A stretch of DNA of 64,000 bases, taken from the NCBI GenBank assembly GCA_002709305.1, contig PAQM01000028.1, positions 1-64,000 of the forward strand, read 5' to 3'. This DNA is from Crocinitomicaceae bacterium. Lineage in GTDB: Bacteria; Bacteroidota; Bacteroidia; Flavobacteriales_D; Crocinitomicaceae. Position 1 is the first letter of the stretch. Each line of letters begins with the position of its first letter. This document shows positions 17,881 through 29,033 of the stretch, in pieces. The notes under the pieces are model-generated. The model was not told where the DNA came from. It did no database searches and saw nothing but the letters and a program-made list of their open reading frames with translations. The translations under genes were made by a program, and so were the position numbers.

Positions 17881-20800
17881 TTAAAAAAATGCTCTTAACT
17901 CCATACCTCCAGAATGGATCATCTTAAGATTCTCAGATTTTCTTCCATTATATTGAATTGACAATTGCAAGTTTTTAGAAATAGACATCTGATAACCTAA
18001 ATTCCAAGTATAATTAAGCCCTGAATTAAGCCCTTCTAACATTTCAAATCCAAGTGGCGAATTACTGATACCAGTATATTGAATGTTCAACATTTTAACA
18101 CCTCCTTGAATAGATCCTTTTTCTAATTGATTATATTTAACTGTCGAACCTAACTCATATACATTAGCTAATTCACCTCCTAATTGAAGAGAATTTTGTT
18201 TCTTAGAAATCCTTCCATCTAAAGTAACTGTCAATAGTGTGTTTGGTTGATAAATTATTCTAGGCTCTATGAAACAATAATCTATACTATAATTTCTCCC
18301 TGTAACATAATCTACTTCTGAAATTTTTTCTCCCAATTTAACCGATAATTTAAATGTAATTTTACGTTTAATATTGCATCTCATAGCAACTTCATGAAAC
18401 TGGTTAAATCTTGAATCAAAACCACTTGCTAACAATGTCTTATTTCTAATATCTTGATAAGAATACTCTGCTCCAAAAATCCTAGAGGTGCGATTAAAAA
18501 ATAAAGTATTTCTAAGATTAGAATTTGTTGAAATCAGACTAGTATCAGAAATTCTTGTGAAAAAAGGATTAAAGGCGTCTAATCCATCATACGAATTTGT
18601 TTTGCGATTAATTCGAATACGTGATTGATTTGCAAAACGAGATAGAAACTTTAAGATTCCTTTCTTAGATGACCATATTCTACTAGGCTTCCAATATATC
18701 GATTGATTATATTCATTCGAAAAAGTTTTAGTATAATCACTACTAGGTGTAAATACTCTTATATAACTTGCCTGATCAACATACTGAGCTACTTCAAATT
18801 CATTTAAATCTTTAATACCATCAGAATTATAATCAACCCAAGTATAGATTCCTTGTCCATCATTTACTTGAATGTATAAAAACTCTCGCCTTAACTCTAA
18901 ACCTGATCCAACTTCATAGAAAGTATTAAGGGTTAATGCACCTTTAAATATTCGCATTTGATGTTCTAATCTAGCCAGAAGTGTATTTTCAGGTTTCTCA
19001 GATATTAATTCTGGTTTACTAATACTCAATTCTCTATAACTTGTAATAATATTCAAATTCTGATCTTGCCATTTAGTGATTTTAATTTCAGAGCCAATAG
19101 ATCTTGCTTTTGCTGCTGGAGATAAACGAGTACTATCAGATTTTTTATCATAACGTTCTCTATAAAATATACGATAATGATTTTTAGTAGAATCACTATT
19201 ACATAAATAAACCTGATAATCAAAAAATTGGTAGCTAATTGGCTCTAAAATACTCGCTTTATATAGGTTAAACTCATGATCATCCTTATACCCAATTGTT
19301 AAAAATCCAATACGTTGAGACAAATCAAATTTATGTCGAATGAACTCGTTTAAATTTGTCGAATTATAACTCAATAAATAACTTGCATCTATTTTACCTT
19401 TAAACCCTTTTTGACGCCATTTACTATTAAAATTAGCCCTTAAACCTTCATAATCATCTCCAATCTTATAATGTCTAGCTTCTAAATTGATGTTACCATA
19501 TTCTTTCTGTCTAAAGTCAAGAGATAAATTTGATAAAATTTCATTTCCATTATAACCATTATTTCGAGTGTTCCAATCCCTATCAAATTCAACAAGTCTA
19601 TAGTTTTCTATAGGGCTAAAATTTCTATCTCTAAACTCAATCCCTGAATTAGCAAATAAAAGCCAATTAAAAACACTATCCTTAGATAATGGTATCTCTC
19701 CTCTAAATTTCAGAATCCCAGCATAACCATGGTCATCTTTACTATCATACTTCGAAAAAGTATTCAAGTCATTTTTTGAATAAGAAACCTCGGTATCCAT
19801 TCTTATAAATTTCCCTAGAGAAAATTCACTACCAACATTAACCATCTGACGTTGTTTTGGGGTAATTATTAAACGAGAAGGAATATAGTCTCCCTGAGGC
19901 ACTCCAGCTAATGGAGAAACCCATTTATAAACTTTTCCTAGTGCGTTGGATCCTTGAAAAATATAATCCCCATTACCAGGTCCAACATATTCAAATGTTA
20001 CTCGGTAATTTGCAGAATCTGGATTCACAGTATAAACTAAAATTGAATCTAATCCTAATGAATCTACTAACTTATATAGATTTTGATTGTCAAAATAACC
20101 AATAAAATCAATGCTTGAGATTCTAGCTAAACTTAAACTATCACCTATTTCTGATAAATAAAGCTTTTGATCTAAAGTTAGATTTTGTTGCAGGGGTTGA
20201 TTTTTCAAATCTTGCTCTGAATAAGCGTTAAACCAAAACTTAAAAGATTCTGATGTATAGCTTGTAGATGTTTGAAATAAAGATCTAGCATAATTTTGAT
20301 CCGAATATTGAAATTCAACAACAATTCTAGTGTCTTTAGTAATTTGATTTCTTGCTGTAAATATAACTTCAGAAGTATTATAATTTATAATATAATCATA
20401 GTCTTGACCGCGCTCAAGTAACTGACCATCTATGTATACCCTTTCTGTACCACTTAAAACAACAATAAATGGCTCATTCTCTCCTCCAACTAAACGATAA
20501 GGGCCTTGATTCCCCTCATTTCCTTGTATAATCTGTCTTTGGAACTTCCCTTTAGATAGTGCTCCAGAAACATTTGTTGTCCAAACTTTTGAAAAATCTT
20601 TATTCCACTTATAATTAACTGTTAATCCTTGAGCCCTTTTTTTATATTTCATAAAATAACCAACTGGTTTATTTAACCAAAAATCACCAACTATCATTTT
20701 AAAACGGTTATTATATATTTGTATAAATACTTGATCAAATTCTCTTAATGTATTGGTATTACCATCTGGTTGAATGGGGAGATTATTGTCAGAAATAGAT

Positions 20801-21327
20801 GCTAATAACTTTAGATTTGGAGTTATTTGACCTGATAACTCAAGATTCAAAGTTGAATTTATCCCAAAATCTTGATTATTACCAAAAGAAACCCCCCTTG
20901 AAATACTCCCAGATTTATATAATCCTGATCCGCCAAAAAAATCAGTATATGTAAACGAATTGCTGATTAAAAAACGGTCACGAAACCCCTTGTTCTTTAT
21001 ATAAATTGAACTTGTATCTCTTTTTGCATAAACTTTAGATAAATTAATGGGAAGTACACGATACTCTACAATTAAATCTCCTTGACATTTATTAAATAAT
21101 GTTAGAGTACTAGATACATAATCTAATTTATATTCATCTCTTGGGATAATGTTCCCATTACATTTTAATTTAAATGAATTTGGAAATATACTTAAACTAT
21201 CTAAACGAATAGTATCAGAAGTACTCTTTATAAATTTATGCCGTAAATTTGACATTTGCGTTATTCCATAAATTGGAATAACGCAAATAATTAAGACAAC
21301 TAATCTTTTAATAAATAAATACATCAT
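17881..21327 (-). CDS. Large predicted outer membrane beta-barrel protein, 1148 aa
   Basis: Signal peptide, many amphipathic strands, C-terminal aromatic residues (GGMELRAFF). Confidence 0.6.
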   Translation of the reverse strand: MMYLFIKRLVVLIICVIPIYGITQMSNLRHKFIKSTSDTIRLDSLSIFPNSFKLKCNGNIIPRDEYKLDYVSSTLTLFNKCQGDLIVEYRVLPINLSKVYAKRDTSSIYIKNKGFRDRFLISNSFTYTDFFGGSGLYKSGSISRGVSFGNNQDFGINSTLNLELSGQITPNLKLLASISDNNLPIQPDGNTNTLREFDQVFIQIYNNRFKMIVGDFWLNKPVGYFMKYKKRAQGLTVNYKWNKDFSKVWTTNVSGALSKGKFQRQIIQGNEGNQGPYRLVGGENEPFIVVLSGTERVYIDGQLLERGQDYDYIINYNTSEVIFTARNQITKDTRIVVEFQYSDQNYARSLFQTSTSYTSESFKFWFNAYSEQDLKNQPLQQNLTLDQKLYLSEIGDSLSLARISSIDFIGYFDNQNLYKLVDSLGLDSILVYTVNPDSANYRVTFEYVGPGNGDYIFQGSNALGKVYKWVSPLAGVPQGDYIPSRLIITPKQRQMVNVGSEFSLGKFIRMDTEVSYSKNDLNTFSKYDSKDDHGYAGILKFRGEIPLSKDSVFNWLLFANSGIEFRDRNFSPIENYRLVEFDRDWNTRNNGYNGNEILSNLSLDFRQKEYGNINLEARHYKIGDDYEGLRANFNSKWRQKGFKGKIDASYLLSYNSTNLNEFIRHKFDLSQRIGFLTIGYKDDHEFNLYKASILEPISYQFFDYQVYLCNSDSTKNHYRIFYRERYDKKSDSTRLSPAAKARSIGSEIKITKWQDQNLNIITSYRELSISKPELISEKPENTLLARLEHQMRIFKGALTLNTFYEVGSGLELRREFLYIQVNDGQGIYTWVDYNSDGIKDLNEFEVAQYVDQASYIRVFTPSSDYTKTFSNEYNQSIYWKPSRIWSSKKGILKFLSRFANQSRIRINRKTNSYDGLDAFNPFFTRISDTSLISTNSNLRNTLFFNRTSRIFGAEYSYQDIRNKTLLASGFDSRFNQFHEVAMRCNIKRKITFKLSVKLGEKISEVDYVTGRNYSIDYCFIEPRIIYQPNTLLTVTLDGRISKKQNSLQLGGELANVYELGSTVKYNQLEKGSIQGGVKMLNIQYTGISNSPLGFEMLEGLNSGLNYTWNLGYQMSISKNLQLSIQYNGRKSENLKMIHSGGMELRAFF

Positions 21328-21440
21328 TACGAATGTACAACGTTGTATGAATAAAAATCGTGTTTCAAATCAATTAAACTTTATTATTATAACCTAAAAA
21401 TTTTAAAAAACACATTACATATATTAATTTTAATTAATAT

Positions 21441-21914
21441 ATGAAAAACACCTTACTATTAATATTATTATTAATCTCACACTTTTCGTTAGGGCAAGAT
21501 AGCTCTTGGATCAATAAAGCTGACTCAGTAATCATGTTTGCAAAATCTCAATTAGGTGTTCCTTATAAATGGGCAACATGTAATCCTAATATAAGTTTCG
21601 ACTGTAGTGGATTAACTTCATACGCATACTCATCCTGCAATATTTCTTGTTCTAGAATTTCAAAAAATTACAATAAAATTGGGACTAAAATTAAGTTGCA
21701 AGAATGTAGAAAAGGAGACTGCATATTATTTACAGGAACATCTGGACAGGGATCAGGTATTGGGCACATAGGAATAATTATATCAAATAATGAAAATGGA
21801 ATTAAATTTATTCATTGTTCGAGTTCAAAAAAACATTTTGGAGTTGTCATAACAGATTATTATAATTCTGGCTATCCAAAAAGATTTCATTCTGTAAGAA
21901 GAATTATACCTTAA
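21441..21914 (+). CDS. C40 family peptidase (NlpC/P60)
   Basis: FDCSGLTSYAYSS, GDCILFTG, IGHIGIII: NlpC/P60 C and H blocks. Confidence 0.9.
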   Translation: MKNTLLLILLLISHFSLGQDSSWINKADSVIMFAKSQLGVPYKWATCNPNISFDCSGLTSYAYSSCNISCSRISKNYNKIGTKIKLQECRKGDCILFTGTSGQGSGIGHIGIIISNNENGIKFIHCSSSKKHFGVVITDYYNSGYPKRFHSVRRIIP

Positions 21915-21975
21915 TTTTTATTGATATAAAATAAAATGAATCATTTAAAGTTATTAGACTGTATTAATAATACAT

Positions 21976-21983
21976 TAACTTTG
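21976..21983 (+). promoter_or_regulatory. Bacteroidota -7 promoter element TAACTTTG
   Basis: Matches TAnnTTTG, ~19 bp before ATG at 22003. Confidence 0.45.
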
Positions 21984-22002
21984 AACTAAGAAAATTGAAA
22001 AT

Positions 22003-22998
22003 ATGGCTAAAGATATTAATGATTTAAATCAAGGAAGAAACTCACTATTAATATTTATATGGAGACAAAGAAAAATTATATCCTATGTTACAGTAATTGC
22101 AGCTATTTCCGCAACCATTATTTCTTTTCTTTTAACTCCAATATTTAAATCAACAGCAATTGTTTTTCCAGCAGCTACAAATACTGTTTCTTTTTCCGAA
22201 CAGAGAAATGCAAAGGCCTCTTCAATGGATTTTGGAGAAGAAGAACAAGCTGAACAATTAATTCAAATTCTCCAATCTTCTCGAATTAGAAATATAATTG
22301 TAGAAAAATATAACCTTATAGATCATTACAATATTGATCAAAATGATCCAAATAAAAATCACAAACTAGGGAAAGCTTGGGACAACCATATTAGTTTTAA
22401 TAGAACGCGATACGGATCAATTCAAATTGATGTTTTTGATAAAGACCGTTTTTTAGCGGCAAAAATAGCTAATAAAATTGTTCAGATTATTGATACAGTA
22501 AAAAATGAAATAATCCAAGAAAGAACGGTTCCTGCCTTTAAAATAAATGAACGTAAAAAAAAGCAATTAGAAATTGAAAAAACAGCAACTCTTAAAAAAT
22601 TAGATAGTCTATCTGAATTAGGTGTTGTATCAATTGAAGGAAGAGCTAATCTTTTCTCTGCTTATAATGAATCTAAAAATGCTGAAGACAGAGCTTTTTT
22701 TAAAAAACAAATCGATATAAACTTAAAATATGGTGCCACATTTGATGGACTTGAAATGATAAGAGATGAAAAAATCACAAGACTGACTAAATTTGAAGAT
22801 ACATATGAACAAGCTGAATCAGATGCGAACACTCTTTTCAATCACAAATTTATTGTCGAACAAGCAGTAGTTGCAGATAAAAAAACAAAACCAAAAAGGC
22901 TAATAATTATAATTCTCTCTACACTTGGGACTTTCGTATTTGTAATTTTTACTTTATTAATTAATGCTCGTATTAATGAATTAAAAAAACTTTCATAA
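22003..22998 (+). CDS. Polysaccharide chain-length determinant (Wzz/GumC-like)
   Basis: Two terminal TM helices with coiled coil between; TPIFKSTAIVFPA motif. Confidence 0.8.
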   Translation: MAKDINDLNQGRNSLLIFIWRQRKIISYVTVIAAISATIISFLLTPIFKSTAIVFPAATNTVSFSEQRNAKASSMDFGEEEQAEQLIQILQSSRIRNIIVEKYNLIDHYNIDQNDPNKNHKLGKAWDNHISFNRTRYGSIQIDVFDKDRFLAAKIANKIVQIIDTVKNEIIQERTVPAFKINERKKKQLEIEKTATLKKLDSLSELGVVSIEGRANLFSAYNESKNAEDRAFFKKQIDINLKYGATFDGLEMIRDEKITRLTKFEDTYEQAESDANTLFNHKFIVEQAVVADKKTKPKRLIIIILSTLGTFVFVIFTLLINARINELKKLS

Positions 22999-24435
22999 TT
23001 GCAAACACTCAAAAAAAATAGTGTTTTGTTATTCTTGGGGCTTTTTTATGTGTCGATTTGCTGTTTTTTTATTTGGACAGATCAAATCTATTTTACATTA
23101 TCTTCTTTTGGATTAATAGCAATATACTTTGCTATATTTAATACTGAATATACCTTTTTAGGTCTTGCCTTTTTTACACCCCTTTCAATAAATATTGAAG
23201 AATACACTAATGATTTTGGCTTATTTATTCCTACAGAACCTATATTATTTGGATTGCTATTATTCCTATTAATGCAAGTAATAAATAAAAACTTATTGCA
23301 TAAATATATATGGAGAAATCCTATCATATTGGCCGTTGGATTCTACCTTTTTTGGATACTAATTTCCTCTATGACAAGTAGCTCTCCTATAGTTTCATTT
23401 AAATTTTTACTTGCAAAAATTTGGTATATAATTCCACTATTAATTTTTGGAACTAAAGTATTTATGAACCCAAAAAACATTAAACGATTCATATGGTTAT
23501 TCGTATTATCTATTTGTATTGTTATTATTTATACAGTCATCATACATGCTCAATATAATTTTGGTGAAAAGGAAGGGCACTGGGTTATGTGGCCTTTTTT
23601 TAAGGACCATACTATTTATGGGGCAACCGTAGCATTTACAGTACCTCTAGTATTCGCACTTTACTTTTCTAAGAAACATGATTTATTAATCAAAATTTCA
23701 ATTATTTCAATGATTATCATAAGCTCAATAGGGTTATATTTTTCATACTCTAGAGCAGCTTGGCTTAGTGTAATATTAGCACTAATAATATTAAGTATTA
23801 TTAAACTAAAAATTAAATTACATTTTCTTTTGGCTCTATCAATACTAGCATTAACAATAGTGTTTTTAAGCTGGGATAAAATTAATATGGAACTTGAACG
23901 AAATAAATATGAGCACACAACATTAGAATTTGGAGAGAAAATTAAAAGCGCTACCAATATCACAACTGATGCTTCTAATCTAGAAAGATTAAACCGATGG
24001 AATTGTGCTATTGAAATGTTTAAAAAACGTCCTATATTCGGATTTGGTCCAGGAACATATGCTTTTGAATATGCAAAATTCCAACACCCAAATAACAAAA
24101 CAATTATATCAACTAATTTTGGTACTGCGGGTAATGCTCACAGTGAATACCTAGGTCCGCTATCTGAAACGGGGATTGTTGGTTTCTTATCTTTTTTAGT
24201 TATTGTATTTACTATATTTTATAAAGGAATAAAATTATATTATGCATGGCCAATAGAAGATATCGAGATGAAAACAATCATTTTATCAATGATTGTATCA
24301 TTATCCACTTACTTTATACATGGTATATTAAATAACTATCTAGATACCGATAAAGCATCTATTCCAATTTGGGTTTTTTGTGCTAGTTTTATTGCTTTAG
24401 AACAATACAATAAAGTAAAATTAAAAGAAACCTAA
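22999..24435 (+). CDS. O-antigen ligase/polymerase family protein
   Basis: Many TM helices; FGFGPGTYAFEY and GNAHSEYLGPLSETGIVGFL motifs. TTG start directly after the Wzz stop. Confidence 0.85.
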   Translation: MQTLKKNSVLLFLGLFYVSICCFFIWTDQIYFTLSSFGLIAIYFAIFNTEYTFLGLAFFTPLSINIEEYTNDFGLFIPTEPILFGLLLFLLMQVINKNLLHKYIWRNPIILAVGFYLFWILISSMTSSSPIVSFKFLLAKIWYIIPLLIFGTKVFMNPKNIKRFIWLFVLSICIVIIYTVIIHAQYNFGEKEGHWVMWPFFKDHTIYGATVAFTVPLVFALYFSKKHDLLIKISIISMIIISSIGLYFSYSRAAWLSVILALIILSIIKLKIKLHFLLALSILALTIVFLSWDKINMELERNKYEHTTLEFGEKIKSATNITTDASNLERLNRWNCAIEMFKKRPIFGFGPGTYAFEYAKFQHPNNKTIISTNFGTAGNAHSEYLGPLSETGIVGFLSFLVIVFTIFYKGIKLYYAWPIEDIEMKTIILSMIVSLSTYFIHGILNNYLDTDKASIPIWVFCASFIALEQYNKVKLKET

Positions 24436-24439
24436 AATA

Positions 24440-25210
24440 TTACTTTTCTGCAATATAAAATAAATCAATGCAGTCGTCTTGAGCTGATGCCAAATAATAA
24501 TCAGTCATTTTAATATCAACACCTTTATTAGAAAGTTTTTTCCTGTTCATTCTATTTAAAATATCATAAGGTATCTGAAAAAGCCATCTCGGAAGATTAT
24601 ACTCTAAATTAAAAAGATCAAATCTTTTTATTTTCTGAACTGATTTTTTATTCTCTTGGTAATAGTTCATGACATTATTATTCCCAAATACACCCTGAGC
24701 ATTAACAATGCTAAAACATCCTAACAATATTTTTCTTAGCTCTTCAATAGTATACTCACGGACATGCCAAGGATTTCTAGTCAAAGACATTTTTTTATTT
24801 GGTGTAGTTAAAATAAACTTACCTTTCTTTTTTAAAACTCTATAAATTTCTTTCACGAATTCTATGTCACTATTAATATGTTCTATAACTTGAAATGAAA
24901 CTACAAAATCAAAATAATTATCTGGAATGTTTTCTAAAGGTGGCACAGTCATTTGACGAAAATCAACATTTTTAATTTCTTTACTTAATTTTAATCCTGT
25001 TATAGAAGGAAACTTATCAATAGTTAAAAATGAATCTACATTAGGGCTTAAAACTTCTATCCCATAACCACTTCCTGTTCCAATTTCTAAAACATTTCCT
25101 GAAATTAATTTTGCAGTTTCATAATATGCTAAAATACTTCTTTGAAAAACATAATTATCAGATCTTTCTTGATGTGAAACCCTTTCTGCAGTTTGTATCT
25201 TTTTATTCAT
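24440..25210 (-). CDS. Class I SAM-dependent methyltransferase
   Basis: VLEIGTGSGYGIEVL, FDFVVSFQVIEHI, YRVLKKKGKFILTTPN. Confidence 0.92.
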   Translation of the reverse strand: MNKKIQTAERVSHQERSDNYVFQRSILAYYETAKLISGNVLEIGTGSGYGIEVLSPNVDSFLTIDKFPSITGLKLSKEIKNVDFRQMTVPPLENIPDNYFDFVVSFQVIEHINSDIEFVKEIYRVLKKKGKFILTTPNKKMSLTRNPWHVREYTIEELRKILLGCFSIVNAQGVFGNNNVMNYYQENKKSVQKIKRFDLFNLEYNLPRWLFQIPYDILNRMNRKKLSNKGVDIKMTDYYLASAQDDCIDLFYIAEK

Positions 25211-25248
25211 AATTTAACTCGAAATATATTAACAATATAGTTTATTAT

Positions 25249-26529
25249 TTAATGAGAAATCCAAAGAGTTGGATTTAGACAAGTTACTTTGCTTCCTATG
25301 ACATGGTGTATTTCAAAATGAGCAATTGACATATTAACAGACTCACTTAATAATAAAGTTCCTATTACTTTTTTTGTGTCAATATTCATACCAGACTTAA
25401 CATAAGTATCTTGAAGATTACTATATACTGTTCTATAGTTCCCATGTTTAATAATAATAACTTTGCCGGCTCCTGGAATCTTTAATACACTAGTAACCTG
25501 ACCCTTAAATACCGCTCTTACTTGAGAATTTTTAGATGTACTAATGTCGATACCTCGATTGTTTGTTGTAACGTTTTTCAATGTTGGATGCAAATTCTTA
25601 CCAAAATTTTCTGTAATATTGCCTCTCTTAACTGGCCAAGGTAATCGGCCTTTATTTTTCTCAAAAGAAGCATTTAATTTATAGCTTTCTTTCGTCTCTA
25701 AAAATATTGATTCGCTACTTGAAGAATTCAAATTGTTCTTTGTGTCGGAAGATACTAATCGTTCGGCTTCTTCTTTTTTTCTTCTTGCTTCTTCAGCTGC
25801 AATTTCTTGACGAATCGCTTCATTAATTCTATCCCTTAAATTTCTCCTTAAACTCTCTTCTTTTGCTAATTTTGAGATTAATATATTTTCTTCATTTTTA
25901 AACTTTTGATATAAATATTCTTGATTTTTTCGATCAGATTCAATTTCAATCTTCTCATTTAATTTCTCTTGAATAATAGCACGTTTATGTTCTTTTTCCT
26001 TTTCAATTATTATTATCTCTTCCTTTATTAATTTCTGATGTTGTCTAATTGCTAAAAATTGTTTTTCTTGAATTTCTGCAATATACTCCAAGTATTTTAT
26101 TCGCTTTAAAGCTTCAAAATAACTCCCAGAAGAGAAAATAAACATCATTTTTCCATATATATTTCGGTGTTTATATGCATATATTAACAATTTTTGATAC
26201 TGTTTTTTTAGTTGATTTATCTTTTCATATAATAACTCTATTTGTTGAGCTTTACTTTTTAAACTTAATTCAGCCGCGCGAATCTGATTGTCATAATTTT
26301 TTAATAACTGCTCACGATAAAAAATTTGATTTTTAATAACCTTTAGTTCATCTAATGATGTCTCTTTAGCAGATTTACTTTTAGATAAAAGAAATTTTGT
26401 GTCAGATATTTTCTGTTCCAACCTAGATTGCTCTCGTTTCAATTTATCACTAGTCTTTTGGGAAAAACCAATGGATGTGTATAATAATAAATAAATTAAA
26501 ACTATTTTACCTACAATTTTCATATCCAT
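25249..26529 (-). CDS. EnvC-like murein hydrolase activator (M23 domain)
   Basis: Coiled coil plus GRLPWPVKRGNITENFG...NRGIDIS...KVIIIKHGNYRTVYSNL. Confidence 0.9.
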   Translation of the reverse strand: MDMKIVGKIVLIYLLLYTSIGFSQKTSDKLKREQSRLEQKISDTKFLLSKSKSAKETSLDELKVIKNQIFYREQLLKNYDNQIRAAELSLKSKAQQIELLYEKINQLKKQYQKLLIYAYKHRNIYGKMMFIFSSGSYFEALKRIKYLEYIAEIQEKQFLAIRQHQKLIKEEIIIIEKEKEHKRAIIQEKLNEKIEIESDRKNQEYLYQKFKNEENILISKLAKEESLRRNLRDRINEAIRQEIAAEEARRKKEEAERLVSSDTKNNLNSSSSESIFLETKESYKLNASFEKNKGRLPWPVKRGNITENFGKNLHPTLKNVTTNNRGIDISTSKNSQVRAVFKGQVTSVLKIPGAGKVIIIKHGNYRTVYSNLQDTYVKSGMNIDTKKVIGTLLLSESVNMSIAHFEIHHVIGSKVTCLNPTLWISH

Positions 26530-27313
26530 CAGGTATTATAAAATTTATTTTCTCGGGTTGGTTAAATCGTATCTTTTTAGACTGAAGTTGAATGGAGATA
26601 GTATTTCCTGGAATGTCTATTTGTATATCTAACTCATTAGGTATAAAATATGAATCAACTACTTTATAAGATTTATAATCTAACTTAATTGATATTTTTT
26701 TATCAGGAAAAACTAAAAGTACTTGCTTTAATTTTTTTAAATCTTCTGTCAATGAATAATACTTTATAACATCTGATTGACTTTTTTTCTTCAACTTTTT
26801 TACTTCACGTTTATTGTGTGAACTAACTATATAATTATATGGATCCTGAACTCTATAATACTTAGTTTGGTCTTTAAATCCTAAAGGGGAACCTAATAAT
26901 ATCTGCTCTATATTTAAAGAACTAAATTGAAGCCCAAAACTATCTAGTAAATATGTATTGTGTTTCTCTATAAAACATTTTTGATCCTTAATAACTAACC
27001 ACAAAGAATCTTTGGTAAATAACGCATTTAAAACAGGTATACGCATAAAAGTAATTAATGCATTAACAGCGCTATCTCGAGTCATTCTAATTGAGGTTTT
27101 GAAAGAAACCTTCTGTGCTGAATCTTTATACTTGGTTGAAAATTTTGTATAAAAATGAGTATATTCTTTTGATGAAAGACTATCTAAAACACTAAATATT
27201 TGGTTATCTTTTACCTTATCAAGTTTTTGAGCCAATAACCCAAAATTATTCACAAAAAATGTTAATAATAATAGGCATAAAATACTAAGGTTTTTATTAG
27301 AAAACTGGATCAT
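26507..27313 (-). CDS. DUF4292 family protein
   Basis: LolA/LolB-like fold pattern; located between TPR and EnvC genes as in other Bacteroidota. Confidence 0.7.
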   Translation of the reverse strand: MIQFSNKNLSILCLLLLTFFVNNFGLLAQKLDKVKDNQIFSVLDSLSSKEYTHFYTKFSTKYKDSAQKVSFKTSIRMTRDSAVNALITFMRIPVLNALFTKDSLWLVIKDQKCFIEKHNTYLLDSFGLQFSSLNIEQILLGSPLGFKDQTKYYRVQDPYNYIVSSHNKREVKKLKKKSQSDVIKYYSLTEDLKKLKQVLLVFPDKKISIKLDYKSYKVVDSYFIPNELDIQIDIPGNTISIQLQSKKIRFNQPEKINFIIPDGYENCR

Positions 27314-29033
27314 AGTACTTTTTATCTTCTATTTTCTTTAATAAAATTTTATTATCTGAATTTAATTCTTTAGCCTTTTGCCATAAATCAATTGATTTAT
27401 TTATCTGCCCTAATTTGAAATAAACATCGCCTAAATGCTCTAAAATATTTTTGTCATTTTCTTTTAATTTAGCTGCCTTTTGCAACTGAATTAATGCTCC
27501 ATCATAATCTCCTTTTTGAAATAAAATTAATCCATATGTATCTATAAATTTTGGGTTAGATGAAGCGGACTTATTATCTCCTGAACTACCAGATGCGCCA
27601 ATAATCTGAATTGCGAGAGACTCCGCTAGCTCTAAGTCTTCTCTATTAATTGCTAGTTGAAAGGCAAAATTATTACGAATAAAAGTATTTTTACTATCTA
27701 TAATTAACGCCTTTTGAAAACTCTTTTTACCATTCACAAAATCTTTTAGACCAAAATATGCCTCTCCCAATTGTGCGAAAAAGTCTGCTTCTAATTGATT
27801 ATCATTAACTACTAATTCCTTTCCATAAGATAATAACTCTAATGCTTCGTTATATTTTTTTAATTTGTTCGCACTAATTCCATTTAATAAATAGACTGTT
27901 GTTGATGTAGGAAAAAAAGTTAAACATTCCTTACTATGTTTATATAAATTTTCAAATTCTCCCTTCTGATACTCCATAATAAGAACCTCGTTCCATATTG
28001 GATAACGTGTTTTATCATAATTAAGAGACTCTCTATAAGCTTCCAATGCTTCATCATTTTTCTTAGCACGTATTAAATAATCCCCCTTAATTGAGTGGGC
28101 TTTTGCCTCTTGAGGATATAAATCTACCAATATATCAATTAGATTATAAAATTGAGCTTCAATATTAAAGTTTGTCTCTAATATGTTTATTAAAATTTTC
28201 ATTTTAGTATCAAGCGTAACAGCTTTACTTTTAAAAGCCAAAATTAGCTCCTGAAAAGATTCTTCATTATTTCCTTCTTGCTTATAAATATCTGATAAAG
28301 CTAAATGCGCACGACCATTATTTGGATCAGCTAAAACTAATTCTTTTAACATTTTAACACCTTTATCAACTTCATTTAACTTAAAATAATAATCTACATA
28401 TAAAGCTATCAACTGAGGATTATTAGAATAAAAATTTCGAGCATTATCCAACTCAAGAATCGCCTTTTTATAATCTTTCATCTCCATTAAAACCTTATGT
28501 TTTTTTATAGATAAAGGAAGACTTATTCCTACTTGATCTTCAACTCCATTTAATACATCAATTGCTTTATTGTATTCTCCTATTTTTAATAGTACTTCTG
28601 CATAAGTAAATTGTAGCTCAATATTTCTTGGTTTTAATTTGACCAAATCATCAAATTTTTCTGCTGATTTTTCAAATTCTTCAATTTCATAATACATATA
28701 TGCTAGCTCTTCAAAGTACCATTCATTATCAGAATCAATTTCGGATGCCTTTATGATATAATCAGCGGACTTATCAATATTACCATAAGAAAACTCTAAT
28801 TGGGATAATAGATAATAAACAGCAGCATCATCTTTTCTTAGAGACAAACAATATTCAAGTTTTTTAATTGATTCCAGATTTCTACCAGCAATTTTTAACC
28901 GGATTGCTTGATGGAAAGCACTGATATATGGATAATCAGAAGATGTGATATTTGAATCAGTAACTATTTTATTTGAACCACAAGAGAAGGTGAACAAAAA
29001 TAATCCAATTATATATATATATACTTTATCCAT
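27297..29033 (-). CDS. TPR-repeat lipoprotein
   Basis: FLFTFSCGSNK lipobox; multiple TPRs. Confidence 0.88.
   Translation of the reverse strand: MDKVYIYIIGLFLFTFSCGSNKIVTDSNITSSDYPYISAFHQAIRLKIAGRNLESIKKLEYCLSLRKDDAAVYYLLSQLEFSYGNIDKSADYIIKASEIDSDNEWYFEELAYMYYEIEEFEKSAEKFDDLVKLKPRNIELQFTYAEVLLKIGEYNKAIDVLNGVEDQVGISLPLSIKKHKVLMEMKDYKKAILELDNARNFYSNNPQLIALYVDYYFKLNEVDKGVKMLKELVLADPNNGRAHLALSDIYKQEGNNEESFQELILAFKSKAVTLDTKMKILINILETNFNIEAQFYNLIDILVDLYPQEAKAHSIKGDYLIRAKKNDEALEAYRESLNYDKTRYPIWNEVLIMEYQKGEFENLYKHSKECLTFFPTSTTVYLLNGISANKLKKYNEALELLSYGKELVVNDNQLEADFFAQLGEAYFGLKDFVNGKKSFQKALIIDSKNTFIRNNFAFQLAINREDLELAESLAIQIIGASGSSGDNKSASSNPKFIDTYGLILFQKGDYDGALIQLQKAAKLKENDKNILEHLGDVYFKLGQINKSIDLWQKAKELNSDNKILLKKIEDKKYYDPVF

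Noticed and set aside
23661-24098. 145-aa antisense ORF inside the O-antigen ligase gene
   Set aside because: Shadow of the + strand frame, whose ligase motifs are clear.
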